From: Liopterus haemorrhoidalis
Taxonomy: Eukaryota > Arthropoda > Insecta > Coleoptera > Dytiscidae
Direction: 5' to 3'
NCBI GenBank assembly: GCA_963971575.1
Contig: OZ020624.1
Location: 5,824,903 to 5,888,902, forward strand
DNA: 64,000 nucleotides
The notes under the pieces are model-generated. The model saw only the letters and a program-made list of their open reading frames with translations. It searched no databases and had not been told where the DNA came from. Of the stretch, positions 1 through 10,083 are shown one piece after another. The stretch's first letter is position 1. Each line of letters opens with the position of its first letter. The position numbers and the translations under genes were made by a program.

Positions 1-645
1 GGAGGAATGAAACAAATGTAAATTTTCTCGACTCCAGTACCTAAAATTTTGTCTGTGCACTTCACCATTTAGAGTAAACGGTGCTTCGTCAGTAAATAAA
101 ATTATTTGAAGCATTGTTGGGTCGGAATTAACTTTTTCGAACATTTCAAAACAAAAATCCATACGTACTGCTGCGTCCCTTTCTAACAATTCTTGATGAT
201 TTTGAAATTTGTATGATCGAAACTTTTCTTTTTTTAAGAAGTTAAAAATAGATCCAATACTGACACCAACGGATTGTGCAATTGATCTTAAAGTATTTTG
301 ATTGTTTTCTTCCACTTGTAATAATATTTCCAAGTGCTTCTCTTCTGTAAGCACGTGGGATGTTGTTCTTTTTTTATTATGTTTTGACTTAAGAAATTCT
401 TCGCGATAAAATTTATTTAGTCTTGAAATTGAAGAGGGATTTGGTATTAGCCGATCTGGCTAAGTTGCACTAAATACAGCAGAAACTTCTCTTAAACTCA
501 TTTGGGAGTTATATCAAGTTACCATCATTATTTTTTCTTGTTGATTAATTTTTAAATCAGCAATGAGCAAAAGTATACAAACTAATTGACTATGTTGAAA
601 AGGAAAATGAACACGATTTATATTGCTGTCAAAAACTGTATCCAT
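1..645 (-). pseudogene. IS630/Tc1-mariner superfamily transposase, broken and cut by window edge
   Basis: Reading leftward from an ATG at 643-645, the frame gives a transposase of the insect DUF4817/Tc3-like type. An N-terminal helix-turn-helix region is followed by SIGSIFNFLKKEKF, then an aspartate-bearing strand ILFTDEAPFTLNGE and RYWSREN, typical of the start of the DDE catalytic core in this superfamily. Two in-frame stops lie in the N-terminal third (TGA near 515, TAG near 464), so it is dead. The rest of the catalytic domain lies outside the window to the left. The protein would cut and paste its own element; the downstream end and terminal repeat are not visible, and I see no clear terminal repeat on the right side. 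Family assignment is by motif recognition only. Confidence 0.75.
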
Positions 646-1604
646 GGTAATGACATAGTATTTGTAGCATTAAAATATAAATTCACTGTATGTACTTAAA
701 TAATAAATTTTAAGATGTTCGATATATAATATAAGTGATAATTTGAGATTGCGTCATTTATTTTCCCCATTATTAAATTTTTGTACTTAAGTAAAATGGC
801 GGGGAGATAATATACGTGTCTCCTTGCGGATCTCCGAAGTGAGAATAGCCTTCTATGGTAAAAAGTTCCCCACCTCTCCCCTAAACACTAATTATCTCTT
901 ATTTTCCGTGTGATGCTCAACCTGTTACAACAAAATTTATTAACGAATAAAAAATTTGGTGCGACATAAAAAGTAGCATCCCAAGTAATAAAAGAGTATC
1001 ACAAAAATGAAAAAAACTTGTCCAGTAAACTCATTAACCGATATTATCATCCATTCTTCTTCAAACAACAGCTGTACAATTTTACATCATAAATTTTTCG
1101 CCGAGCGTACCGAATAATTTCATTGGTTCTCTACTTGTGATGTATTTTCAGTGATGCTTTTCTCGTGAACAGCACTTGAAGGGCTTAAATGTTGGTTCAC
1201 AATAGACTGATCGATATTATATGTACATAAATCTGCTTTTGATTCTCTATCCGATTTCAAAATATAATGCCTCTAATACTCTGAATTCATACGAATTGTA
1301 ATAGGAAACCTAATGATGTACGGTTTTAATTACTTCTAATCACTTCTTCCCACGAATTCTACACTGATGCTATTTATCTAAATATTCAATTTGTAGGTAT
1401 TTCTGTTTTGTGGTTTTAGAAAATCAGGAGAAATTTTACCTAAAATAGTAAGTACAAATGAAGCAGATTATTTTTGATTTCAAGATAAAGGAGTTTTTTT
1501 TTTTCATTGAATTTTTGTAAATTTTAACGCACACTCTTCCTGTATGTTGGTATCTTCATCATCCAGCCTCTCTTGTCCACTGCTGCACATAAACCTCCCC
1601 TGTT
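646..1604. other. AT-rich spacer, nothing recognised
   Basis: No open frame of note, no terminal repeats and no RNA gene were recognised. The text is simple AT-rich sequence with short homopolymer runs, for example T-runs near 1492-1505. Confidence 0.5.
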
Positions 1605-1605
1605 A

Positions 1606-2426
1606 AGCCGCATTCAGACGTCGGTAAATTAATACGTTGTGTCGCTATGGATAGTATTAACGAGGGCAATTGGCATGATCGGACAAACTCGTACTATATC
1701 GCTCAACAGTAATAATAATAATTTTATTTAGTGCTTGTACAAGTTTTCACACGTTTACACCAGTCAAAGATCATACATAATTATTAGAAATATAAATTGA
1801 AATATAAATTATAAAATTACAATACAATTGCCAGATGGGTAATTAAATAGAGAAGGATTTTTAGTATTTGCTCCAATCAATGCTGTAGTACTCATCAGTG
1901 CTGTACAGACAGTTTTCAAGAAAGACCTCTCTAAGTTTTTTCTTGAAGGTCCTGTTATTAACATTTCTGACAACAGAATGCAAATAATTGAAGAAACATG
2001 CAGCCGAGTAAAGACCGTTTCTTGACTTCTCAAGTCTTATTTTAGGGAGACAAATAATGTCTTTAGAGCGGACATTATAAGAATGGCTTGAGGAAACGGT
2101 GACAAACTGGGCTGCGTTTTCTTTAACATACACCAGGCAGATATATACAAATAGGCTGTACACTGACATTATTCTACATTTTTTAAAAAGTTCCCGGCAG
2201 TGGGTTCTGGAGGGGACATTATTCATAATTCTAAGAGCTCTTTTTTGGATTATGAAAATGCGATTGATCGATGAGCTTACTCCCCAATGGACTATACCGT
2301 AAGACAAACCTGACTGGAGTAGTATAGCAACGACAAAGCACGAGCATGTCCGATCATACCAATTCCCTTCGTTAATACTATCCATAGCGACACAACGTAT
2401 TAATTTACCGAGGTCTGAATGCGGCT
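1606..2426. repeat. Inverted 86-bp arms flanking a non-LTR tail
   Basis: The segment 1606-1691 is the near-perfect reverse complement of 2341-2426; both contain CGCTATGGATAGTATTAACG in opposite senses. The arms enclose a 5'-truncated retrotransposon tail. A normal retrotransposon insertion gives direct, not inverted, flanks, so this is either a small inverted-repeat DNA element that received the retroelement or an insertion with rearrangement of its target. Confidence 0.75.
1709..2345 (-). pseudogene. Non-LTR retrotransposon 3' end (reverse transcriptase C-terminus)
   Basis: The frame on the minus strand matches the C-terminal 'thumb and tail' of CR1/Jockey-group reverse transcriptases: a GLSYGIVHWG segment, then IIQKRALRIMN, an HSYNVRSKD element, and the closing LENCLYSTDEYYSIDW that resembles the ENCIYSIDEF ending of the longer relic at 34.8-35.8 kb. 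The 3' untranslated region ends in AATAAA followed by an (ATT)n tail at about 1709-1722, the usual 3' tail of this group. Palm motifs (YXDD) are absent, so it is 5'-truncated. The open frame continues 3' to 5' through the flanking inverted arm to 2442 by chance. Non-functional. Confidence 0.8.
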
Positions 2427-2593
2427 TTAGTTTCCATTTCATTTGATCTAGTGCTGTATTTATTTATTTACTTATTTATTAGTTTTAGTACACTACAAGC
2501 CAATTCCTAAATGGCACATGAAAAATATTTATATAAATGACACTTATATAAAACAAACATATTAATCGTACATATATAATTAACAAGCAGAGC

Positions 2594-2813
2594 CGCAGTA
2601 AGGAAAACTTGCGCTAGGGGCAGAGCCGTGTTTTGGCGCCCTTGGTAAATAAAAATAAGGTTCCTACCTCTAAAATTTAAGTGATGAGCAAAAAAAGGTC
2701 TTCACCTCTCAAAATCCAAGTGATGAGCAAAAAAAAAGGTCCTCATCTTCTTCGCAATGGCGCCCCTTAACAAGCCCGTCCGCGGCCTTTTCCTTAGTGC
2801 GCTAGGGGCCGTC
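2594..2813. mobile_element. GC-rich DNA-element fragment with AAGTGATGAGC minisatellite
   Basis: A GC-rich block contrasts with its AT-rich surroundings. It begins GAGCCGCAGTAAGGAAAA and ends with CCTTTTCCTTAGTGCGC, partly inverted with respect to each other, and encloses two to three copies of a unit of about 40 bp built on AAGTGATGAGCAAAAAAA and GGTCCTCA. The same unit is found inside two hAT-type elements at 47.1 and 54.9 kb. Probably a non-autonomous DNA transposon; no target duplication could be read because the satellite follows directly. Confidence 0.5.
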
Positions 2814-3860
2814 GCAGATTTATTCTCTAAGAAACTGCGAATAAAATAACATACAGAAATGTCTAGGATTTCTTAGGCATAAACAAGAAACTCTAGACAC
2901 TCCTATATCCTATGATCGATATGAAAAATATTTTGCAGATTTATTTCCTAAGAATCTGAGGATAAAATAACGTACAAAAATGTCTAGGGTTTCGTAGGCA
3001 TAAACAAAAAACTCTAGACACTCCTATATCCTATGATCGATATGAAAAATATTTTGCAATTTATTTTCTAAAAATCTGAGGATAAAATAACGTATAGAAA
3101 TGTCTAGGGTTTCGTAGGCATAAACAAGAAATTCTAGACACCCCTACATCCTATGATCGATATGAAAAATATTTTGCAGATTTATTTTTTAAGAATCTGC
3201 CGATAAAATAACATACAGAAATGTCTAGGGTTTCGTTGGCATAAACAAGAAACTCTAGACACTCCTATATCCTATGATCGATATAAAAAATATTTTGCAT
3301 ATTTATTTTATAAAAATTTTAGGATAAAATAACGTATAGAAATGTCTAGGGTTTCGTAGGCATAAACAAGAAATTCTAGACACTTCTATATCCTATGATT
3401 GATATGAAAAATATTTTGCAGATTTATTTTCTAAGAATCTGAGGATAAAATAACGTATGGAAATGTCTAGGGTTTCGTAGGCATAAACAAGAAATTTTAG
3501 ACACTTCTACATCCTATGATCGATATGAAAAATATTTTGCAGATTTATTTTCTAAGACTCTGCAGATAAAATAATGTATAGAAATGTCTAGGATTTCGTA
3601 GACATAAACAAGAAACTCTAGACACTCCTATATCCTAAGATCAATATGAAAAATATTTTGCAGATTAATTCTCTAAGATTCTGTGGATAAAATAAAGTAT
3701 AGAAATCTATAAGGTTTCGTAGGCATAAACAAGAAATTCTAGACACACCTGTATCCTTTAAACGATATGAACAATATTTTGCAGATTTATTCTCCAAGAA
3801 TCTACAAATATAATTATGTATAGAAATATCTGGGATTTCGTAGGCATAAAAAAGAAACTT
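2814..3860. repeat. 121-bp tandem satellite, about 8.7 copies
   Basis: Units begin at 2814, 2935, 3056, 3176, 3297, 3418, 3539, 3660 and 3781, each starting near GCAGATTTATT and containing GTCTAGGGTTTCGTAGGC, CTAGACACTCC and CTATGATCGATATG. Spacing is 120-121 bp. The last unit decays into a poly-T tract at about 3860. GTCTAG and CTAGAC lie about 30 bp apart in every unit, so each monomer can form a short hairpin. No protein coding is seen. Confidence 0.95.
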
Positions 3861-5040
3861 CGTATTTTTTTTTTTTAAATAATTGTAAAAAGTAATGTTT
3901 TTTTTTTTTCTAAATAGTCAAATAGTTTATTTTAGAGATATTTTGTTTTTTTTTTTATTGTTTTCAAAGCTTGCTACGTTCAACTTTGTAAAACTTATGT
4001 TGATTATTATTTTGTAAATAAATGGTCGCCATTTTGAAATGGTTAACATAAAAATATGATTTTTTGGTGTCATTCTAAAGCTAATTTAATGTACTTTTAG
4101 GAAAAAAATATAAAATTATTTATTTTCTATGCTAGATCAAAAGTTGACATCCTTTCCGGTGAAACCGGAAGTGCCTCAGAATTCTTATAGTAAGCTTTAG
4201 ATGGACCCTTTCGTCACTTTTGTTCTGAAGATTTGTTTGTATATTTACAAATAAAGGAAACATTCGGGGTGCCCCGTTTCAAACAAACACCCTGTATAAT
4301 TGGAGATATTTTTAATAAAATCTGTAGCAGTAAATCTGTAAAAGCCATAAACATCTTTAATCTTTTAGAAAGACGTCTTATATTCAGCAGAATCAAAAAC
4401 ATTTTAAGCAGACTTACTCGAATATGCGTTTTAATTTGCAACAAGATTTTAAAGAATGCTTGCTCGACGCAAAGTAGGGTCTGTGTGTGTAGAAGTTTTT
4501 TTTTTTTCAGTTTTTCATATTAGGTTGTAACAAGCTAAAGCGTTCTTTTAACGCTACGAATTCTAAAAATACTCTTTTTTTATTGTATGTTCCTTAACCT
4601 AATATATCATATAACATTACTTTTTCAACATGTTTCTTTTCCACTTCTCTAAATATTGATATATACGTGAGTGGATTAAACAGAATAAAATATGCATGAA
4701 ACGAAGGTGAAAAATAAACAATATCAAACATAAAGGATAAAGATATACGTATATAAAGTACACAGGCGTGAATATAGCTAAAAGAATAATTCTGATACCG
4801 TAAAAGCAAACTGAATAAATATGCATATACGAATACGTACGATGACTGTCAAATCATGAATGCAATTTGAATAAAAGAAATGAAATGTATTTTAGGGATT
4901 TAAAAAGAGGGATATTAAATAAAGATTTTATAAAGCTTTCTTCTGTTACTGAATAATTTTAAGTGACAACATCGTCCCCATATACTCATGGACTGATTGA
5001 CACTTTTTTGAGCAAAATCTATATTATGTTATATTTAAAA
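3861..5040. other. AT-rich spacer with poly-T tracts and an unclassified repeat-like stretch
   Basis: Several T-runs (3864-3960) are followed by AT-rich sequence. At 4262-4300 there is GGGGTGCCCCGTTTC and ACACCCTGTATAA, wording that resembles ends of insect DNA transposons, but no partner end was found. No credible gene. Confidence 0.4.
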
Positions 5041-5215
5041 ATTTTATGTGAAGTGTGTATTTTTACACATTTCAGGGTTTTGTAGGTATTTAGTAAGTGA
5101 TAACAAATCGTGGGTACATATTATCTTACATATAAAAATTGATGTGAAGTGTGAATATTCACACATTTCAGGGTTTCGCAGGTATATAATAAGTGAAGGC
5201 AGTATGCTGAGTGTG
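5040..5215. repeat. Two tandem copies of a TGTGAAGTGTG / CACACATTTCAGGGTTT unit
   Basis: Units at about 5045 and 5145 share ATGTGAAGTGTG, then TTCACACATTTCAGGGTTT and GTAGGTATTTAGTAAGTGA. CACACTT and AAGTGTG are inverted, so each forms a short hairpin. The second unit continues into the SINE-like repeat described next. Inverted relatives occur at 52925-52985. Confidence 0.65.
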
Positions 5216-5976
5216 TAGTACAAATTTTACTTTGTAGCAATCACGGCAAAATGAACGATATTTTTAAAATAATTTATCGTCTGTTAATCATATAATAAGA
5301 CTGGTTATTAAATTTACGCTCATAAAAATTAAATACAACATTTGTCAAAATATAACTAGAATTTTGACAAAATAATTTCAACATAATAAAAATGCAAAAA
5401 AAAAACAGAAACAATAAAATTCACTCCGTACTCGAACTCGAAACCCTTCGTTTTCACGCTTACGACACCAGTGCTCTAACCCATTACACTATCGCACGCC
5501 TTGCATGTGAGTGTCTTACATTGTTATAACTTTTGTACTTTGTGAACCAAAAACCACAAAAAATGCGTTATTTTCCAAAAACATAATCTGATCAAAAATT
5601 CCTGTTGTACTATTTCGGTTCACACCAATATACATTACTTAGAATTTTTTTAGATTTTTAGTTTAAACCATCTGGGCTACAGGGTGTGGGACAAATTTTT
5701 TTTGCACATTTTTGGCAAAAATCGCATCAAAATAATTTATTTTGCAAAAATAAAAATTTGATCGTTAATCCACGTACTAAGGGCTTTCATTTGATACCCT
5801 ACTCAGAATTTAAAAAAAATATTTTTGTTTTCGATGAGCACATATTTGTTTATATTTTTAGGGGGGTATGTTTTTTAGATGTTTTAGTAATTTTCCTATG
5901 TGCGGGTCAAAGAGTTGTATAAGCATGCCAAATTTCAACTCTCTAGGTTTAGCCGTTTGGCTACAATTTTTACCGA

Positions 5977-6013
<37 letters not shown>

Positions 6014-6092
6014 TAGACAGACAGACAGACAGACACACAGACGACAAAATGACGGTATAAGGGTTTTTTGGTCATACCTAAAAAACCCTAAA
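5134..6092 (-). repeat. SINE-like interspersed repeat, copy A
   Basis: This 0.95-kb segment is almost identical to 12813-13735, and its final 70 bp recur at 20274-20346. Read on the minus strand it holds a tRNA-like segment with both Pol III boxes (5425-5500). On the plus strand it ends with a (CAGA)n microsatellite (5978-6042) and a terminal hairpin, AGGGTTTTTTGGT-CAT-ACCTAAAAAACCCT, just before AAAA. No coding capacity is evident. The plus-strand frames there are chance. Most likely a non-autonomous retroposon; which end carries the replication signal is not certain. Confidence 0.7.
5425..5500 (-). ncRNA. tRNA-like SINE head (pseudo-tRNA)
   Basis: On the minus strand the segment starts GGCGTGCGATAGTGTAATGG, followed by GTTAGAGCAC (A-box-like, as in tRNA D arms), and ends with GGGTTTCGAGTTCGAGTAC (B-box-like). 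The anticodon arm does not fold cleanly and there is a one-base excess near the T loop, so it is a tRNA-derived SINE promoter rather than a functional tRNA. Confidence 0.5.
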
Positions 6093-6114
6093 AATCAGCT
6101 GTGGCCACCACAGG

Positions 6115-6672
6115 ACCGACCGCCATCGTAAAGTACTTGTATAAAATACATTCTAGCAGCAGACTAGAAATAACTTGGCCTAATATTTTCTAACAGAGAT
6201 ATTATTTATCATGACCACGGAAACGTTACATAAAAGTATGAAAAAATTTACTCTCGAAATTTTTCGTTTTATCAAAAAACGTCTCAAATAAAAGTTATTA
6301 GTTATTACATTTATAGCAACTTTTGTTCAATAAATTTTTCTGTTGCTCAGTATTCGCCAAAATCGACACGAGTCAAAAGTTGATCAACTCGTGTCATTGA
6401 TGTCAAAAGCTTAAATATGTAGTTTCATAAAAATCCTTTTAGCCTAATTTGCTCTGCACGTGTACACAGACGGACAGACGGACAGACAGACAGACAGACA
6501 CACAGACAGACAGACAGACAGACCGACAGACAGACAGACGGACCGACAGACATCATGCTAAAAATAGTCAAAACGTTATGTAGGGACCTCAATTCGTGGA
6601 GATCCATCGAAATCTCGAAATATCAAAATCGGTATGATCACAATACCTCCCTTATATATGTTGACGGTCGGT
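6115..6672 (+). repeat. ACCGACCGCC-bounded repeat, copy 1
   Basis: The segment begins ACCGACCGCCATCGTAAAG and ends TTGACGGTCGGT, so about 10 bp at the ends are inverted. Inside it carries a (CAGA)n/(GACG)n microsatellite at about 6470-6552 and the constant sequence ATCATGCTAAAAATAGTC. Together with a following spacer of about 220 bp (6673-6892, containing CCAAACGGATAGACC) it makes a 778-bp unit repeated in tandem three times. Other pieces lie at 16927-17093 (minus) and 52614-52747. No protein is encoded. Confidence 0.8.
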
Positions 6673-6892
6673 AAAAATCAATTTCTGGTTGTTTGTTTGT
6701 CTGTTCTTTATGCAAATCCAAACGGATAGACCAATTTTCACCAAATTTAGTACAGGGGGGGTAAAATAATTCGAGAAAGGTTTTAATGAGGGTTCCAACT
6801 TCGCCCATGTTCCTCTATAAGGAGTTAAGAGAGTTAAACCATTAGTTTGAATTGATTACATAGGTTAAAAAATCAGCTGTGGCCACTACAGG

Positions 6893-7506
6893 ACCGACCG
6901 CCATCGTAAAGTACTTATATAAAATACATTATAGCAGCAGAGTAGAAATAAGTTGGCCTAATATTTTCTAACAGAGATATTATTTATCATCACCATGGAA
7001 ACGTTACATATAAGTATGAAAAAATTGAGACTTAAAAAAATTTTACAGAAATTATTCGAAATTTTTCGTTTTATCAAAAAACGTCTCAAATAAAAGTTAT
7101 TAGTTATTGCTTTTATAGCAACTTTTGTTCAATAATTTTATTCGAAATGTTTTTCTGTTGTGAAATATTCACAAAAATCTTAAAATCGACACGAGTAAGC
7201 TCCCATTTTTAGTCAACCGATTTTTACTAAAAGTTGATCAACTTGTGCCATTGATAGCAGGAGCTTAAATATGAAGTTTCATAAAAATCCTTTCAGCCGA
7301 ATTTGCTCTGCACGTGTACACAGACAGACAGGCAGACGGACAGACAGACGGACAGATAGACAGACGGACAGACAGACCGACAGACATCATGCTAAAAATA
7401 GTCAAAACGTTATGTAGGGACATCAATTCGTGGAGATCCATCGAAATCTCGAAATGTCAAAATCGGTATGATCACAATACCTTCCTTATATATGTTGACG
7501 GTCGGT
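6893..7506 (+). repeat. ACCGACCGCC-bounded repeat, copy 2
   Basis: Same termini and internal landmarks as copy 1, with extra sequence around 7030-7060 and 7190-7230 that copy 1 lacks, and a shorter microsatellite (7319-7386). The spacer after it is split by an insertion at about 7600-8690. Confidence 0.8.
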
Positions 7507-7718
7507 AAAAATCAATTTCTGGTTGTTTGTTTGTGTGTTCTTTATGCAAAGCCAAACGGATAGACCAATTTTCACCAAATTTAGTACAGGGGGGGTAAAA
7601 TAGATAGAATAGACAGAAAAATTATCGACTCCCGACTCTCGACTCCGGAGTCGGTATTTTTGAAAATCGACTCCGACTCCGACTCCGACTCCCGACTCCT
7701 TTCACTGGTAAATTGTAA

Positions 7719-7898
7719 AGTCTATTCCAAATGTTTAAGCGGAACTAAATGGAATTTTTATTTTCTCAAATTATCACGAGTTTACTTTTTAACTATCAAA
7801 GTGGGCTTTTGTTAAACAAAATGATACAAAGCTTCATTCAATCCTTAAAAGTTAGTAGATTTCGATATCTAATTCCGCTTAAACCAAGCAAACAGACT
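7719..7898 (-). mobile_element. 180-bp TA-flanked MITE, copy 1
   Basis: Terminal inverted repeats AGTCTATTCC and TTCCGC...AACAGACT match the other copies in this family, in reversed orientation. TA borders both sides. Non-coding; presumably moved by a Tc1/mariner-type transposase. Confidence 0.75.
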
Positions 7899-8040
7899 AT
7901 ACTTACATTAAATATCTTGGGTTGGGGCGAGCTGTTTTTATAAAATGTCATTTTCATTTCATCTTGACTATTGAGTAATTTTTAATACAAATTTTCAAAT
8001 ATATTAGTTTTAAAAAAAAATTATTTTGTATTTTATATAA

Positions 8041-8220
8041 AGTCTGTTCTTTTGGTTTTGGCGGAACTAGATTTTCAATACTAGTTACTTTTACCGTTTG
8101 ATTGAAGCTTTTGATCATTTTGTTCAGGAAAAGCCAACTTCAATATATAAAAAAATAGCTAATGACAACTTACAAAAATGAAAATTCCAGTTAGTTCCGC
8201 TTAATCGTTTGGAACAGACT
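8041..8220 (+). mobile_element. 180-bp TA-flanked MITE, copy 2
   Basis: Begins AGTCTGTTCTTTTGG, followed by GGCGGAACTAG, and ends TTCCGCTTAATCG then TTTGGAACAGACT. The internal core TTGATCATTTTGTTCAGG is shared with copies at 9.6 and 9.9 kb. TA is present at both junctions. Confidence 0.85.
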
Positions 8221-9623
8221 GTACTTTATTTTTCATAACATGTCACTTTTTTCTTTTGACATATAGATTTTAGCTGCCAACATGAAACATAAAATAATCA
8301 CAAAGCCCCTTACAACTTGAGAAAATAAAAATCCAGTTTAGTTTCGTTTTAATATAATAAACAAAGTATACAAAAAAAGAAAAAATAGATATTACTAAAA
8401 ATTAACTAAATTTTTAACTGAAAAGCATGAAGGAAACCGGAATTGAATATTTTTAATTTCATTTTCGTTCATGAACAGAGAAAAAATGTCGTTCCTGTTC
8501 TCATTCTTTAACAAATTCTGGTAGTATGGTATTTTGCTTTCGCTTTCGGATTGTTCTCATCCTTGATAAATATGTAGACAAAGAGTCGGGAGTCGATAAC
8601 TTTTTCCGACTCCCGACTCCGACTCCGACTCCTCCAAAAAGCTTCGACTCCTCGACTCCCGACTCCCGACTCCGACTCCCCATCCCTGGTTTTAATGAAG
8701 GTTCCAACTTCGCCCATGTTCCTCTATAGGGAGTTAAGAGAGGTAAACCATTAGTTTGAATTGATTACATAGGTTAAAAAATCAGCTGTGGCCACTACAG
8801 GACCGATCGCCATCGTAAAGTACTTATATAAAATACATTCTAGCAGCAGAGTAGAAATAAGTTGGCCTAATATTTTCTAACAGAGATATTATTTATCATG
8901 ACCATGGAAACGTTACATATAAGTATGAAAAAATTGAGACTTAAAAAAACTTTACAGAAATTATTCAAAATTTTTCGTTTTATCAAAAAACGTCTCAAAT
9001 AAAAATTATTAGTTATTGCTTTTATAGCAATTTTTGTTCAATAATTTTTTTCTAAATGTTTTTCTGTTGTGAAATATTTACAAAAATCTTAAAATCGACA
9101 CGAGTAAACTCCCATTTTTAGTCAACCGATTTTTACCAAAAGTTGATCAACTTGTGCCATTGATGGCAGAAGCTTAAATATGAAGTTTCATAAAAATCCT
9201 TTCAGCCGAATTTGCTCTGCACGTGTACACAGACTAGGGATGGGAAAAAAACATCGATGTATCGAAAACATCGATGTTTTTACCATCGATGGTCAGCTGG
9301 CGATAGTATCGATAAAACATCGATGTCTGCTACCGATGTCGATGTTTAAACTTAGAAATTCAGAAACTACCGCTAGAGGCGCTGGAATCTTAAAAATTTA
9401 ATTTTTATTAAAATTAGTACACAAAATATAAGCACCATCTATTGTGATATAACAATACTAATAGTGTTAGTTCTTATTCTTCTTAGCAGTTAGCAGAATA
9501 CGAAAAAATAAGAAGAAACTTCTAATTTTTGCAAACAATGCGAACGACCAACGACTCCAACACACTTTTTCTTTTTGAGTCTTGTTGACACTTTCCCAGT
9601 TGTTATTCCTCCAATCCCTGGAT

Positions 9624-9760
9624 TTTTGTAAGTTGTCATTAGCTATTTTTTTATATATTGAAGTTGGCTTTTCCTGAACAAAATGATCAAAAGCTTCAAT
9701 TAATCGGTAAAAGTAACTAGAATGGAAAATCTAGTTCCGCCTAAACCAAAGGAACAGACT
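9624..9760 (-). mobile_element. Truncated copy of the 180-bp MITE
   Basis: Matches the right two-thirds of the family in reverse (AAGTTGTCATTAGCT to GGAACAGACT). It is missing the other end, so it is a fragment inside the CATCGATG hAT. Confidence 0.75.
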
Positions 9761-9903
9761 TCATTTCAACTTAAAAAAGTATAAAAATAATTATGTATGA
9801 CAGTGTTATTTTTATGTTAAATAATATAAAATTAACATTAAGATTTCTTTATTAGTATTGTAATAAAATCCAATATTTCATTTTAGAAATGTAAAAATAG
9901 TAA

Positions 9904-10083
9904 GGTCTGTTCCTTTGGTTTAGGCGGAATTAGATTTTCAATTCTAGTTACTTTTACCGATTGATTGAAGCTTTTGATCATTTTGTTCAGGAAAAGTCAA
10001 CTTCAATATATAAAAAAATATCTAATGACAAATTACAAAAATGAAAATTGCGGTTAGTTCCGCCTAATCGTTTGGAATAGACT
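9904..10083 (+). mobile_element. 180-bp TA-flanked MITE, copy 4, with empty site
   Basis: Termini AGGTCTGTTCC and GGAATAGACTG are flanked by TA on each side. The related hAT copy has a single TA at 47795-47796 at the corresponding point, giving the unoccupied target and fixing the boundaries. Confidence 0.9.

Larger units (their letters stand above)
7600..8690. mobile_element. Insertion tiled with GACTCC hexamers at both ends
   Basis: Relative to the uninterrupted spacer at 6755-6800, about 1.09 kb is inserted here. Its left end carries GACTCCGACTCC-type repeats (7630-7702) and its right end the same hexamer series (8584-8682) finishing CCCCATCCCTGG. The ending CCATCCCTGG is close to the CCCATCCCTA terminus of the CATCGATG-tiled hAT elements at 9.2 and 47.6 kb, suggesting a related non-autonomous hAT. 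Two copies of a 180-bp MITE lie inside. A clear target duplication could not be read. Confidence 0.6.

Noticed and set aside
2814..3860. Regularly spaced 121-bp repeats considered as a CRISPR array
   Set aside because: The whole unit repeats, with no unique spacers, and the surrounding genes are eukaryotic transposons.
5868..6131. Plus-strand frame with poly-(QTDR) as a coding gene
   Set aside because: The repeat TDRQ chain is the (CAGA)n microsatellite; the remainder lies in a SINE-like repeat.
8501..8729. Arg/Ser/Glu-rich frames on both strands around 8.5-8.7 kb
   Set aside because: They translate the GACTCC hexamer array; composition is dictated by the repeat.
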